This document shows, one piece after another, positions 23,512 through 32,692 of a stretch of 34,815 nt of DNA; position 1 is the stretch's first letter, and the number at the start of each line of letters is the position of its first letter. The notes beneath the pieces are model-generated. The model was not told the DNA's origin and searched no databases. It saw nothing but the letters and a program-made list of their open reading frames with translations. This stretch comes from Anaerolineae bacterium. Its GTDB lineage: Bacteria; Chloroflexota; Anaerolineae; S016-19. Where the stretch lies: the NCBI GenBank assembly GCA_027016315.1, contig JALWAP010000102.1, positions 1 through 34,815 on the forward strand. Reading direction: 5' to 3'. The position numbers were made by a program, and so were the translations under genes.

Positions 23512-26013
23512 ATGGAGGCTGTGATCATGGCGGGAGGGGCCGGAACGAGGCTCCGGCCTCTGACCGTGAACCGCCCGAAACCTATGGTGCCCATCGTGCA
23601 CAAGCCGGTGCTCGCGCACATAATCGAACTCCTCAAAAGAAACGACTTCGAAGATGCCATAATCACCCTTCACTACTTTCCGGAGCGGGTGCGGGAGTAC
23701 TTCGGGGACGGGGAGAACACCGGAATCTCGATCAGATACTCCGTGGAAGATCGCCCCATGGGCACGGCTGGCAGCGTGAAGCTGGCCGAACCCAATATCG
23801 AAAACGACCAGTTCCTGGTCATCAGCGGAGACGCGCTTACCGATTTCGACCTCAAACAGGCGGTGGAGTTCCATCACGAAAAAGGGGCTCTGGTAACGAT
23901 CGTCCTCTACAGAGTGCCGGTTCCGCTGGACTACGGCGTGGTGGTGCTCGACAACGAGAATCGGGTCGTCAGGTTCCAGGAAAAGCCAGAATGGGGCAGC
24001 GTTCTTTCCGACACAGTCAACACCGGGATTTACGTCCTCTCGACGGAAGTCCTGGAAGAAATCCACGCCGAGACGCCTTCCGATTTCAGCGCCGACATCT
24101 TCCCGAAGCTCCTGGAGAAAGGAGCGCCGGTTTTCGGATACGTGGCCGACGGATACTGGTGCGATGTCGGTAACCTACGGGAGTACCTGAGGGCCAACAC
24201 GGACTACCTCTACGGGAAGCCTAACCTCCCCGAGCCCGGGAAACGCCTGGGGGATGGGATATGGACCGGTGAGAACGTGGAGATAGCACCGGACGCCCGG
24301 CTGTACGGCCCGATTTACCTTGGAAACGACGTGAAAATCAAAGCCGGAGTGGAGATTCATGGTCCTGCGGTCATACGGGACGGCGTGATCATAGACAACT
24401 ACGCCAGCATCGAGCGAAGCATCATCTGGAGGATGGCATACATCGGAGAAGGTGCGCACCTCCACGGAACGATCATCGGGCGACAGGTGGTCGTGAAGCC
24501 CAACGCCCACCTGATGGACGCATCGGTCGTCGGGGATGGCACCGTCATCGGGGACGGCGCTATCATTTACTCCGGCGTGAAAATCTGGCCCAAGAAAGAG
24601 ATCGAGAACGGCGCAGAGGTACACGAAAGCATAGTCTGGAGCCAGAGGCGCAAGAAAGGGCTGTTTGGCAGGTTCGGCGTCACCGGGATGGTAAACGTAG
24701 ACCTGACCCCGGAAGTGGCAGCAAAGCTCGGGGCGGCGTTTGCATCCATCCTGCCCAGAGGCAGCGTGGTAACCATCAACCGTGATCCGCACCCCAGTTC
24801 CAGAATGCTGAAGCGCGCCGTGATCTCCGGGTTGCCATCCGGCGGGGTAAACGTCCTCGATCTGAAATCTACGCCCATACCGGTCGCGAGGTATTACACC
24901 AGCGTCAGCACGGCCAACGGAGGCGTTCACGTGCGACTTTCACCGTTCGACCAGCGGGTGGTGGACATCAAATTCTTCGACGAAAATGGCCTCGACCTGG
25001 GGCTTTCGGACCGCAGGCAGATGGAACGTATTTTCTCCAGGGAGGACTTCCGGCGCGCGTACCTGGATGACATCGGGCTGATCTCCTACGCGCCTGACGT
25101 CATTGAGACTTATCAGGATGGTTTCCTCAGCCAGGTGGATTTCGCCGCCGTGAAAGGCTCGAATCGAAAACTCGTGGTCGACTACGCCCATTCGGTTGTC
25201 GCCCTGGTGATGCCGCAGATTCTGGACAAGATGGGCGTGGAGAACATCACGCTGAACGCTTATGTCGACCCGAACAGAATAGCAATCCTGGAGCACGTCT
25301 TCAATACCGAGCTCCAGCAGATGGGCAAGATCGTGCAGGCGATCGAAAACGCCATCGGCATCCGGTTCGACGTGGGAGGGGAAAAGCTCTTCATGTCGGA
25401 CGAAACCGGCCGTATCGTCCCGAACCTGCTCCTGGCCGCAACTGTCGCCATGCTCGCACTCCGAAGATCGCCCGGCAGCACGGTGGTAGTTCCCGTGAGC
25501 CTCCCCTCGATCTTCGAGGAGATGGCACGGGAATACGGCGGATACGTGGTCCGGACGCCGCAGGAGATCAGATCGCTGGTGCTCGAAGTCAACGAGCGAG
25601 AAGGGTCCCTGGGAATCGACGGCGAAGGGAGCTTCGTGTGCGGTTGTTTTCAGCCTGCCCCGGACGCGCTGTTCATGAGCGTGAAGCTGCTGGAGTTGAT
25701 TTCAGAAGAGCAGCTTCCCCTGAGCGAGCTTGTAAAGCAGGTTCCTCCATTCTACATGGCCTCGAGAGCCATCCATTGCCCCTGGGAGCTGAAGGGAAAG
25801 GTAATGCTGCAGATACGGCGCTTCACAGAGCAGTACCCCAGGTCGGAGATAGATGGCATAAAAGTGTTCTTAGGGGAAAAGGATTGGGTTCTCATCAGAC
25901 CCGATCCAGACAACCCCGACATCCACGTGAAAGCAGAAGGAAGCAATCAGGAACGGGCGGAAGAAATCGCCGAAGAATACGCGTCCATGGTCAGAGGCAT
26001 TCTGGAAGCGTGA
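23512..26013 (+). CDS. Sugar nucleotidyltransferase fused to a phosphohexomutase-like domain
   Basis: 833 residues. Residues 1-235 are a nucleotidyltransferase with GGAGTRLRPLTVNRPKPM; about 250-370 are left-handed beta-helix hexapeptide repeats; about 385-833 resemble phosphomannomutase/phosphoglucomutase. The layout is that of mannose-1-phosphate guanylyltransferase fusions making GDP-mannose. In the mutase-like part the expected phosphoserine loop TASHNP is replaced by a stretch with TANGGVHVRLSP, and the metal loop DPDxDR by DGEGSFVCG, so that domain is probably inactive or altered. The ATG at 23512 follows AAAGGGAGTGCATC. Last gene of the operon, followed by the stem-loop at 26041. Confidence 0.88.
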   Translation: MEAVIMAGGAGTRLRPLTVNRPKPMVPIVHKPVLAHIIELLKRNDFEDAIITLHYFPERVREYFGDGENTGISIRYSVEDRPMGTAGSVKLAEPNIENDQFLVISGDALTDFDLKQAVEFHHEKGALVTIVLYRVPVPLDYGVVVLDNENRVVRFQEKPEWGSVLSDTVNTGIYVLSTEVLEEIHAETPSDFSADIFPKLLEKGAPVFGYVADGYWCDVGNLREYLRANTDYLYGKPNLPEPGKRLGDGIWTGENVEIAPDARLYGPIYLGNDVKIKAGVEIHGPAVIRDGVIIDNYASIERSIIWRMAYIGEGAHLHGTIIGRQVVVKPNAHLMDASVVGDGTVIGDGAIIYSGVKIWPKKEIENGAEVHESIVWSQRRKKGLFGRFGVTGMVNVDLTPEVAAKLGAAFASILPRGSVVTINRDPHPSSRMLKRAVISGLPSGGVNVLDLKSTPIPVARYYTSVSTANGGVHVRLSPFDQRVVDIKFFDENGLDLGLSDRRQMERIFSREDFRRAYLDDIGLISYAPDVIETYQDGFLSQVDFAAVKGSNRKLVVDYAHSVVALVMPQILDKMGVENITLNAYVDPNRIAILEHVFNTELQQMGKIVQAIENAIGIRFDVGGEKLFMSDETGRIVPNLLLAATVAMLALRRSPGSTVVVPVSLPSIFEEMAREYGGYVVRTPQEIRSLVLEVNEREGSLGIDGEGSFVCGCFQPAPDALFMSVKLLELISEEQLPLSELVKQVPPFYMASRAIHCPWELKGKVMLQIRRFTEQYPRSEIDGIKVFLGEKDWVLIRPDPDNPDIHVKAEGSNQERAEEIAEEYASMVRGILEA

Positions 26014-26040
26014 CTTCGGTACGCTATTCTGAAACCGAAC

Positions 26041-26064
26041 AGAGGCGACCAGAAGGCCGCCTCT
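26041..26064. terminator. Convergent terminator between manC-like and pfk genes
   Basis: AGAGGCG and CGCCTCT pair, with further CC/GG pairing inside across one mismatch. No long U-run on either side, so strength is uncertain. It lies between two convergent genes. Confidence 0.6.
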
Positions 26065-26084
26065 GCCGTTATCTTCGGATTCGT

Positions 26085-27116
26085 TTAGAAGAAGACCTTA
26101 GCCATCTCGTAGAGTTCGACGTCCACTGGCCTCGAATTCGACAGCACTTCGGAGATCGGGAAAGGAACCACGGAATTACCCTGCAGCGCTGCAATGTTCC
26201 CGGAGAGCCCTTCCTTCAGCATATCGACGGCGAAGACGCCGAACCTGGTAGCGAGAACCCGATCGAACGCAGTGGGAGAACCGCCCCTCTGGAGATGCCC
26301 CAAGACCACACTTCTGGCTTCGAACCCCGTCCGGCGCTCGATTTCGGTGTTGAGGGTATATGCCAGCCCCCGCCGGTCGAGCCTGACGTGACCGAACTCG
26401 TCCTTCTCGCCCAGTTCCTCCTCCGAGTAGGTGACCTCCCTGACCTTCGCTCCCTCGGCAACCACGACTATGCTGAAATTCTTACCGCGCGCCCACCGGC
26501 TCCTTACGTGATCGCACACTTCGTCGATGGAAGTTTCTACCTCTGGGATCATGATGTAGTCGGCGCCTCCAGCCATTCCGCCGACCACAGCAACCCAGCC
26601 AGCGTGCCTCCCCATGACTTCCACGACGATGACCCGGTGGTGGGAGCTTGCGGTTGTGTGTAGCCGGTCGAGGGCTTCGGCCACGAAACTCACCGCCGTA
26701 TCGAAGCCAATGCAATAATCGGTGCCGTAGACATCGTTGTCGATCGTTTTGGGCACACCGACGACTTTCACACCTTTCTGGCTGAACCTCGCACCCACGC
26801 CGAGGGTGTCGTCACCTCCGATCACCACCAGCGCGTCCAGGCCAAACTTGTCGATGTTCCCGAGGCTCTTCTCGACGTCCTCCTCACGCTTGAACGGGTT
26901 CGTGCGGGACGACCCAAGGATCGTCCCGCCTATCGGGAGGATGCCGGACACAGCCCGGATGCTCATCGGCTCTATGTTCCCGAGGACGAGCCCTTCCCAA
27001 CCGTTTCTTATGGCAAGAACTTCGAAATTGTATTCGTAGGCCCTGCGCACCACCGCCCTGATAGCCGCATTGAGGCCGGGTACGTCTCCGCCTCCGGTCA
27101 GCACACCTATCCTCAT
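26085..27116 (-). CDS. pfkA: 6-phosphofructokinase, probably pyrophosphate-dependent
   Basis: 343 residues; phosphorylates fructose 6-phosphate in glycolysis. GGGDVPGLNAAIR (8-20), GGDDTLG (100-106), PKTIDNDV (122-129) and MGRHAGW are visible. ATP-dependent enzymes have GGDGS and GTIDND at these places; Asp103 and Lys123 are the classical marks of PPi use, so the phosphoryl donor is likely pyrophosphate and the reaction reversible. Start: GGAGGG 4 bases before the ATG. It is a single gene on the minus strand, convergent with the ligA operon. Confidence 0.93.
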   Translation of the reverse strand: MRIGVLTGGGDVPGLNAAIRAVVRRAYEYNFEVLAIRNGWEGLVLGNIEPMSIRAVSGILPIGGTILGSSRTNPFKREEDVEKSLGNIDKFGLDALVVIGGDDTLGVGARFSQKGVKVVGVPKTIDNDVYGTDYCIGFDTAVSFVAEALDRLHTTASSHHRVIVVEVMGRHAGWVAVVGGMAGGADYIMIPEVETSIDEVCDHVRSRWARGKNFSIVVVAEGAKVREVTYSEEELGEKDEFGHVRLDRRGLAYTLNTEIERRTGFEARSVVLGHLQRGGSPTAFDRVLATRFGVFAVDMLKEGLSGNIAALQGNSVVPFPISEVLSNSRPVDVELYEMAKVFF

Positions 27117-27173
27117 GATTCCCTCCTATGAATGAAATGTCTGAAAATAAAATCTAACCTTAAGGACGAAAAG

Positions 27174-27207
27174 ACGGGGACAAAGAAGCAGACTCCTTTG
27201 TCCCCGT
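27174..27207 (-). terminator. Terminator 2 of the cNMP-domain gene
   Basis: ACGGGGACAAAG pairs with CTTTGTCCCCGT (12 bp, 10-base loop). Leftward RNA continues with CUUUUCG. It could also shape the pfk leader. Confidence 0.78.
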
Positions 27208-27225
27208 TCATCGGCCCTACGCGAA

Positions 27226-27250
27226 CCGTGAGAGCGTTACACTCTCACGG
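27226..27250 (-). terminator. Stem-loop 1 after the cNMP-domain gene
   Basis: CCGTGAGAG and CTCTCACGG form a perfect 9-bp stem with a 7-base loop, 22 bases after the stop codon; no U-run follows directly. Confidence 0.6.
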
Positions 27251-27272
27251 CGAATTCCGATCCGCAGAACAC

Positions 27273-29825
27273 TCAATACATCTTCTTGAATACGATCTTG
27301 AAGGAATTGTGGAACAGCGTATTCCCGCCGCCTCCCTGAGGGCACATGGCCTCGTCGGTGAAGCCAGATGTAAGCCCCGTAGCGATCTGCCCTATCGGAT
27401 GGACGCCATCGAGGGAGACGAACACGTCATAAGTAGCACCTTTCCACATGATAAAATCGAGCTTACCCGGCCCCTTGGCGCCAGTCCTCTTCTTATCCAG
27501 TATCCTCCAGAGCTGCCCGTGAGGCGTCTGGATCACCCAAATTCCGTTGATCGGGTTGCCGTTAGCGTCTTCCACGGTGACGTAGATGTTGTGCTTGCCC
27601 CTGTTCTCGCAGGGGGTCAGCCTGCGCTTTTCGACAACCACCACCTGCTGCGCCGGAGTAGGCGTCGGCTTTGGTGTAGGAGTAGCCTTCGGTGCCCTCC
27701 TGACGGCCACCGGGCGCGGAGTAGGCGTGCTGGTGGGCGTCGGCGTAGGCGTGGACGTTGGAGTCGGCGTAGGTGTGGGCGTATTGGTAGGCACGGGGGT
27801 GTCCGTCGGCAACGGCGTGAACGTTGGCGTGGGAGAAGCCGCTTTTGCGACATACTCGCTTGCCGGAACGACCGCTCCGTTTCTGGTATGGCCGGATTTA
27901 GCTGCAAACACCGTGGACTTCAGTCCAAATGGCAAGGCCACCCCAAGCAACCAAAGCAGCAGCAATGTGGTTGCGGCCAGTTCGACCTTCGTAATTGGCT
28001 TCAAAGAGCCGAACCAGCGGGAGAGCTCCTCCAGCTTCTCTTTCGCACCTGCCATCGCTCCAGGCCCGGCAGCAGGTGCTTTCCTGACAGCGGGCGCAGG
28101 AGTAACGGCAGGAGCAGCAGCTCGCGCAGCCGCGGGAGCAGCAGCCGGTACCGCAGCCGCCGCCCTGGTGCGCCTCGCAGCTGGCGCGGCCGCCATAGAT
28201 GAGCCTGCAAGGACGGAACTGGCTAAAGCCACCCTATCCGCCATAGCCCGGCTAAGTGTGAAAGCAAGCAACGGATGTCTCAAGGCAAGAGCCTCGAGTG
28301 TTTCGGCGTAAATCGACCACCCCTCGATGTCGTCCAGCGCTTTTGCAGAGAAGCTGCGTATAGGCATTCGCCGCAGCGCCGATTCACCGAGGAATTCCCC
28401 AGGGCGAACGGTGTAGAAAAGCTTCTCCTGGCCTTTGATGTTCTTGAGCAAGGCCACGCGCCCCTTCCCAAGGAAATAAACTATGTCGGCCGGCTCGTTC
28501 TCCCTGAACAGATACTCCCCGGAGACAAACCGCACTGGCGTGAGCTCATCGGCTATGTCCTGCAACTCTTCTTTCGGGAGAGATCGGAATATGGAAAGGT
28601 TCTTTATCTGGCCTTCTATGTGCCACTCCTTGACACCCTTGGCCTGCTCCTGAATCCGCCTGAGGATGTCGACCGCCAGTTCTGGACGCTCTTCCAGAAC
28701 CTTATCGAGCTTCTCACGCGTCAGCACGAACAGTGTGGCATTTTCGTCCACGACCGCTGTCGACGCGTAGCCACCACCGGAGAAGACCTGAGCGCTTCCA
28801 AGGAATCCGCCGGGCCCAACGGTGGCGACCACATTACCATCCGCGGAAAGCAAGTTCACACTTCCACTGGAAACGTAATAAAGCGCGTTGCCAAGCTCCC
28901 CTTCCTTGAACAACTCTGTGCCCTTAGTGTACAGCTTCGCCACCATCGCACCGGCCAGGGCTTCCAGGTCGTCATCGGAAGCCCCTGCAAGGACAGGAAG
29001 ATCACCCAATGCTTCCTTTACATCGGCGATTTCGTCTTCAGAAAGAGGAAGCTCCATGGTTTGCGCCAAGGCGTCTTTGATGGAAGGATAGGAATCCATC
29101 AGGCTTTGGAGCTTCTCACCAGGCATCTTCCAGAGCGTGGAGTCTTCCCTTGCGACAACGCTTCCACGGCAAGGCTTGTTGGTGAGAAACGATTCGACCC
29201 CGACCAACGCACCTTCAGAAAGAGTGCTCAAGCTTCTCCCGTCGGGCGACTTCAGTTCTAACTCACCCTCGGCCACCACGTAGACCCCACCGGAGAACTT
29301 GCCTTCGCGCACGATAGCTTCACCGGCTTTGAGTTCCTCCGGCTCCAGTGCGCCTACTATGGCTTTCAAAGTCTCTTCCGGAAGCGAGGAGAACGCCTTC
29401 ACCCCTTTCAACACCTTCAGAAGATATCCCGTCAGGGGCGAAATGGCCTTGCCGTAAGCTTTGCTGAGCTTGATCCCAATCGAAGGGTTTTCATCTACCA
29501 GCTTTTCAACTCCTTCCACCGTCAGAGAAAGGGCTTCCACATCGGAGCCAGCTACAGCACCGGTGGTGTACTTCCGATTCTTAAATACCGAAGATTCCCC
29601 CAACAGGCTCCCTGCGCCCAGGCTCGCAAGTACGTTGCCTTCTGCCCCAACGATGTGAACCCAGCCGCGCAGAATCACGTACATCGCGCGCGGGTCCTCC
29701 CCTTGTTGGAACAGACTCGACCCTTTCTCGAATTTCTCTTCGCTCATGCTGGCAGCGATTTTCTCAAGCTCTTCATCGCTCATGCTGGAGAAAATCGGGA
29801 CCTGCCTCAATTTCTCGATGTCCAT
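27273..29825 (-). CDS. Membrane protein with four cyclic-nucleotide-binding-like domains and an exported C-terminal domain
   Basis: 850 residues. Four cNMP-fold domains lie at about 1-130, 140-260, 270-400 and 410-537, each preceded by a P.F.S(L/M)-type helix. An Ala/Pro-rich linker, one membrane segment (about 610-632), a Thr-Pro linker of about 60 residues and a C-terminal domain (about 738-850, starting C.NRGKHNIYVTVEDANGNPI) follow. Phosphate-binding Glu and Arg are kept best in domain 4 (FLGES...IRSFSA) and are missing in domain 3. It likely senses a small nucleotide or acts as a scaffold inside, with the last domain outside. GGAGGT lies upstream of the ATG. The preceding lipoprotein gene encodes a related C-terminal domain, so the two probably work together. 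Confidence 0.88.
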   Translation of the reverse strand: MDIEKLRQVPIFSSMSDEELEKIAASMSEEKFEKGSSLFQQGEDPRAMYVILRGWVHIVGAEGNVLASLGAGSLLGESSVFKNRKYTTGAVAGSDVEALSLTVEGVEKLVDENPSIGIKLSKAYGKAISPLTGYLLKVLKGVKAFSSLPEETLKAIVGALEPEELKAGEAIVREGKFSGGVYVVAEGELELKSPDGRSLSTLSEGALVGVESFLTNKPCRGSVVAREDSTLWKMPGEKLQSLMDSYPSIKDALAQTMELPLSEDEIADVKEALGDLPVLAGASDDDLEALAGAMVAKLYTKGTELFKEGELGNALYYVSSGSVNLLSADGNVVATVGPGGFLGSAQVFSGGGYASTAVVDENATLFVLTREKLDKVLEERPELAVDILRRIQEQAKGVKEWHIEGQIKNLSIFRSLPKEELQDIADELTPVRFVSGEYLFRENEPADIVYFLGKGRVALLKNIKGQEKLFYTVRPGEFLGESALRRMPIRSFSAKALDDIEGWSIYAETLEALALRHPLLAFTLSRAMADRVALASSVLAGSSMAAAPAARRTRAAAAVPAAAPAAARAAAPAVTPAPAVRKAPAAGPGAMAGAKEKLEELSRWFGSLKPITKVELAATTLLLLWLLGVALPFGLKSTVFAAKSGHTRNGAVVPASEYVAKAASPTPTFTPLPTDTPVPTNTPTPTPTPTSTPTPTPTSTPTPRPVAVRRAPKATPTPKPTPTPAQQVVVVEKRRLTPCENRGKHNIYVTVEDANGNPINGIWVIQTPHGQLWRILDKKRTGAKGPGKLDFIMWKGATYDVFVSLDGVHPIGQIATGLTSGFTDEAMCPQGGGGNTLFHNSFKIVFKKMY

Positions 29826-29871
29826 ATTTCGACCTCCATTTGAAATAGCAGTCTCTCTTGCACTTTACGCT

Positions 29872-31101
29872 TTACCACTGACGCTGAAACACCACGCTCC
29901 AAGAATAATGCCCTCTACAAAGATGATTCGTGTCAATTAAGTGCTGACATGTCACCGGATCAGTGCAATAATGAGCTGCTATCAGGTCCTGGATCGGGAT
30001 TCGATCGTCTCTCACGTCCAGATTTCTAGTTACCTGACTGGTAAAGGTATGACCGCTTACATCCCCCACTACCCTCAGCTTGTCACCGTGGCTAAACAAA
30101 GAAAACACCAGCCTACCAGGCCCTTTGGTGCCCGAAACCCCTCTGGTCTTGGCGTAAACACGCTCCACAACGACTCCGTTGAGTGGGTTGCCGTTCCTGT
30201 CGACCACCGTAACATAAATCTGGTGCTTGTACCCACATCTGACCGAACCATTATCCACACTGCCCCCATTCTCTTCAACCGTCCACAACCTTTGTTCGGT
30301 AACCACGAAATCCACAGATGGGGTAGGAGTGGCCGCAGGGGTTGGGGTGAACGTGGGCTCAGGAGTAGGCGGAATCTCCGATACTTTCGCCACGCTATCC
30401 ACCGGGCCTTGCGTGCCAACCACTCCCTCGAACACCCAACCGGTTTCCCCGCTGGCAGTACGGATTCGTAGCCACTTTCCGCCAGGCCCGCGTCCCGTGA
30501 CCAAAGCCTGCTCGCCCGGCTTGAGATGCCCTACCGGTGGGTACACTGTGCCTGGCCCCATCCGCACGTTAGTCCAGTCCTTCGCTACTACGACCGGCTC
30601 CTCCGGGGTCGGAGTCCATGTAGGCGAAGGAGTCAATGTAGGCGTATCCGTGGGGGCCGGCGCGAGCGTTGGAGTGGCAGGTTCCACAGTGGGAACCGGC
30701 GTGGGAGTTTCGTACACAAGGGCAACGAGATCATCGCCATGATAACCCAGGTCGACGGCCAACCGTGCCAGTGCTTGCGTGTTCTCTGAAGACGCCCCTT
30801 CGCGCCTCTCGTATTCTACAGCCAACTCGGCTACGTAACTGGAAGGATCGGAAATCCCGAGAGCTTTGAGCTCCTGACGCGCTTTCTCCAGGTTGCCTTC
30901 CGATTGGTACTCGGAGGCGATCCGGAGGACACCGGCTTTCGTATCAGGCGTGGGAGTGTCAGGGGCCCTCCGCCCTCCAGCACAGCCACTCAACGCCAGC
31001 GCCACAGAAAGCAAAAGCGCCAGCCACAACGCACCCCTTTCCAAAATCCTTCCGTCACCAACCTTATGTATCCCGGCCCCAGTCTCTTCGGAAAGAGTCA
31101 C
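29872..31101 (-). CDS. Lipoprotein with SH3b domain and a C-terminal domain shared with the cNMP protein
   Basis: 409 residues from the chosen GTG (31101; GAGAGG just upstream). The longer frame to 31233 runs into tRNA-Leu and is rejected. The lipobox is LALSGC. A helical, TPR-like part follows (LRIASEYQSEGNLEKARQEL), then a Thr-Pro linker, a bacterial SH3 domain (WTNVRMGPGTVYPPVG ... WLRIRTASGETGWV), a second Thr-Pro linker, and a last domain with C-GYKHQIYVTVVDRNGNPLNG that matches the end of the next gene's product. Probably an envelope protein binding cell-wall or surface polymer. It is the first gene of a two-gene operon, 46 bases from the cNMP gene. TATACT at 31176-31171 may be its -10 box. 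Confidence 0.82.
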   Translation of the reverse strand: MTLSEETGAGIHKVGDGRILERGALWLALLLSVALALSGCAGGRRAPDTPTPDTKAGVLRIASEYQSEGNLEKARQELKALGISDPSSYVAELAVEYERREGASSENTQALARLAVDLGYHGDDLVALVYETPTPVPTVEPATPTLAPAPTDTPTLTPSPTWTPTPEEPVVVAKDWTNVRMGPGTVYPPVGHLKPGEQALVTGRGPGGKWLRIRTASGETGWVFEGVVGTQGPVDSVAKVSEIPPTPEPTFTPTPAATPTPSVDFVVTEQRLWTVEENGGSVDNGSVRCGYKHQIYVTVVDRNGNPLNGVVVERVYAKTRGVSGTKGPGRLVFSLFSHGDKLRVVGDVSGHTFTSQVTRNLDVRDDRIPIQDLIAAHYCTDPVTCQHLIDTNHLCRGHYSWSVVFQRQW

Positions 31102-31190
31102 TTGGTCCTCTCGCTTTTGACGCGTGACACGGAAACCGTTTTCTCCTCCTGGACAACCTTGCTGACACAAAGTATAATCCTTGCGATAGA

Positions 31191-31276
31191 TGCCGAAGGT
31201 GGGACTCGAACCCACACGGGCCTTAATGCCCAACGGTTTTTGAGACCGTCGCGTCTACCTGTTCCGCCACTTCGGC
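31191..31276 (-). tRNA. tRNA-Leu (anticodon CAA)
   Basis: 86 bases, class II with a long variable arm: acceptor GCCGAAG/CTTCGGC, anticodon arm ACGGTCTCAAAAACCGT with CAA, variable arm TGGGCATTAAGGCCC, T arm GTGGGTTCGAGTCCCAC. Discriminator A; CCA not encoded. Reads UUG codons. Confidence 0.95.
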
Positions 31277-31289
31277 AAAGCCAGGGCAA

Positions 31290-31318
31290 ATTATAACCAA
31301 GAAGAAGTCCAGAGTCAA
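31290..31318 (-). promoter_or_regulatory. Promoter of tRNA-Leu
   Basis: Leftward TTGACT (31318-31313), 17 bases, TATAAT (31295-31290), 13 bases before the tRNA. Confidence 0.82.
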
Positions 31319-31398
31319 ATCATGGCTCTGGGAGGGGTTGAAGATCCCCCGTCGGATGCAATCGTTCACAGAACGGACGACGAACAGAGCAGGTCTCC

Positions 31399-31986
31399 GT
31401 GCGCAGAGGTGCAGACTTGGAAGATCAGGCCTGGGTCGATGAGGCGCTAAAGGGCAACGTACAGTCGTTCAATAGGCTCGTCCTGAAGTACCAGGACACA
31501 GCCTATAACGTCGCGTACAGGATACTCTCCGATCCAGACGAGGCGGCCGATGCCGTGCAGGATAGCTTCATCAAAGCGTTCAAGCGACTTGGACAACTGC
31601 ACGGAGGGAGCTTCAAAGCCTGGCTTCTTAGAATCGTAACCAACAGCTGCTATGACAGACTCCGAAAGAAAAAGCGGCATCCAACCGTATCGATGGATGC
31701 CTCCCAGGAAGACGGTGAACCATTCCACCAGTGGCCTTCACACGCTCCAAGCCCGGAGGAAATGGCACTCCGGCACGAAACGGAACAAATCATTCAGAGG
31801 GGCATCTCCCAGCTCCCCCCGGAACAAAGGACCGTGCTCGTGCTGTCGGACATTGAAGGCCTGTCATACAAGGAAATTGCCGAAGTGACGCAGGTGCCGA
31901 TAGGCACCGTTCGCTCGAGGCTGGCGAGAGCCAGGGCCAGGATGAGAAAGTATCTGCAAGAGGAGGGGATTTTCCCAGGAAAGTGA
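31399..31986 (+). CDS. ECF-type RNA polymerase sigma factor
   Basis: 195 residues. Region 2 is at about 20-90 (FNRLVLKYQDTAYNVAYRIL, DAVQDSFIKAFKRL, WLLRIVTNSCYDRLRKKKR) and region 4 at about 135-190 (LPPEQRTVLVLSDIEGLSYK, IAEVTQVPIGTVRSRLARAR). This is the standard two-domain ECF layout. It directs RNA polymerase to a stress or envelope regulon. The GTG at 31399 is used; a TTG at 31417 with AGAGGTG upstream is an alternative. It is followed directly by a membrane protein gene of anti-sigma type, which would hold it inactive until a signal arrives. Confidence 0.93.
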   Translation: MRRGADLEDQAWVDEALKGNVQSFNRLVLKYQDTAYNVAYRILSDPDEAADAVQDSFIKAFKRLGQLHGGSFKAWLLRIVTNSCYDRLRKKKRHPTVSMDASQEDGEPFHQWPSHAPSPEEMALRHETEQIIQRGISQLPPEQRTVLVLSDIEGLSYKEIAEVTQVPIGTVRSRLARARARMRKYLQEEGIFPGK

Positions 31987-32038
31987 TGGAACTTTGCCGA
32001 GGCGCCGGCGTTTAAATAGTAGGGAGGAATTGAAAAGG

Positions 32039-32692
32039 GTGACGGATATCAGGAAAGAGCACGAAGACACATCGATAGAGGAACTGCTATCGGCGTATAT
32101 AGATGGCGAACTCGCTCCGCAGGAGAGAGGGCTCGTAGAAAGCCTGCTGCAGAGCGATGAAAGCGCGCCTGTCGTGCTCGAGGAGATCAAGCACACGAAG
32201 GAATTGCTGGCTTCACTCCCGAGGAAGCGTGCGCCACGGCCGTTCACTCTTTCGGAGGAAGAAAAGAAGCCAGGATTCTTCAAAAAGATATCGTGGAAAC
32301 TGGTGTTTTCGGCCGTCGCAGCCATCATCGTAGCCGTGATAGGCCTCGGGGTGTTTATGTCGATGAACGGCGGCATGTCGGCCTCACCAGCACCAACTCA
32401 GCTCGCGGCAAAGCCGACACACCCGCCCGCGCCCCTGCCCACTCGAGAGGCCAGGGCGCTTGCGGCGCCCGCCCCAGCAGGCAAAGGCCCTCTGCGCCTT
32501 TCGCCAAAAGGGACGGCGGAGAAACCGTCTCCTGGCATAGAAGTCAACCTTGCAGCCTCCCCGACGCCGACCTTCCACGAGGAAAGCCCTCAGGGAAAAA
32601 GAAAAACCATCCCCTACTGGATACCGGGGATGGCTGCGCTCGCGGTGGCTGCAGCAGCCATCGCTGTGTGGATGAAACGACGAAACAGCTAA
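32039..32692 (+). CDS. Putative anti-sigma factor, membrane protein
   Basis: 217 residues from the GTG at 32039; a TTG at 32030 or 31994 would lengthen it. The N-terminal part (IEELLSAYIDGELAPQERGL, VESLLQSDESAPVVLEEI) is the usual anti-sigma helical domain but lacks the HxxxCxxC zinc motif. A membrane segment (about 93-115) is followed by a Pro/Ala/Thr stalk and a second hydrophobic segment near the C-terminus (about 190-208). It starts within 60 bases of the sigma gene, which supports the pairing. The start is uncertain because GGGAGG is 11 bases from the GTG and 2 from the TTG. Confidence 0.75.
   Translation: MTDIRKEHEDTSIEELLSAYIDGELAPQERGLVESLLQSDESAPVVLEEIKHTKELLASLPRKRAPRPFTLSEEEKKPGFFKKISWKLVFSAVAAIIVAVIGLGVFMSMNGGMSASPAPTQLAAKPTHPPAPLPTREARALAAPAPAGKGPLRLSPKGTAEKPSPGIEVNLAASPTPTFHEESPQGKRKTIPYWIPGMAALAVAAAAIAVWMKRRNS

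Noticed and set aside
31102-31233. Upstream extension of the SH3b lipoprotein
   Set aside because: It would run into tRNA-Leu and place a long polar stretch before the signal peptide; the GTG at 31101 fits better.
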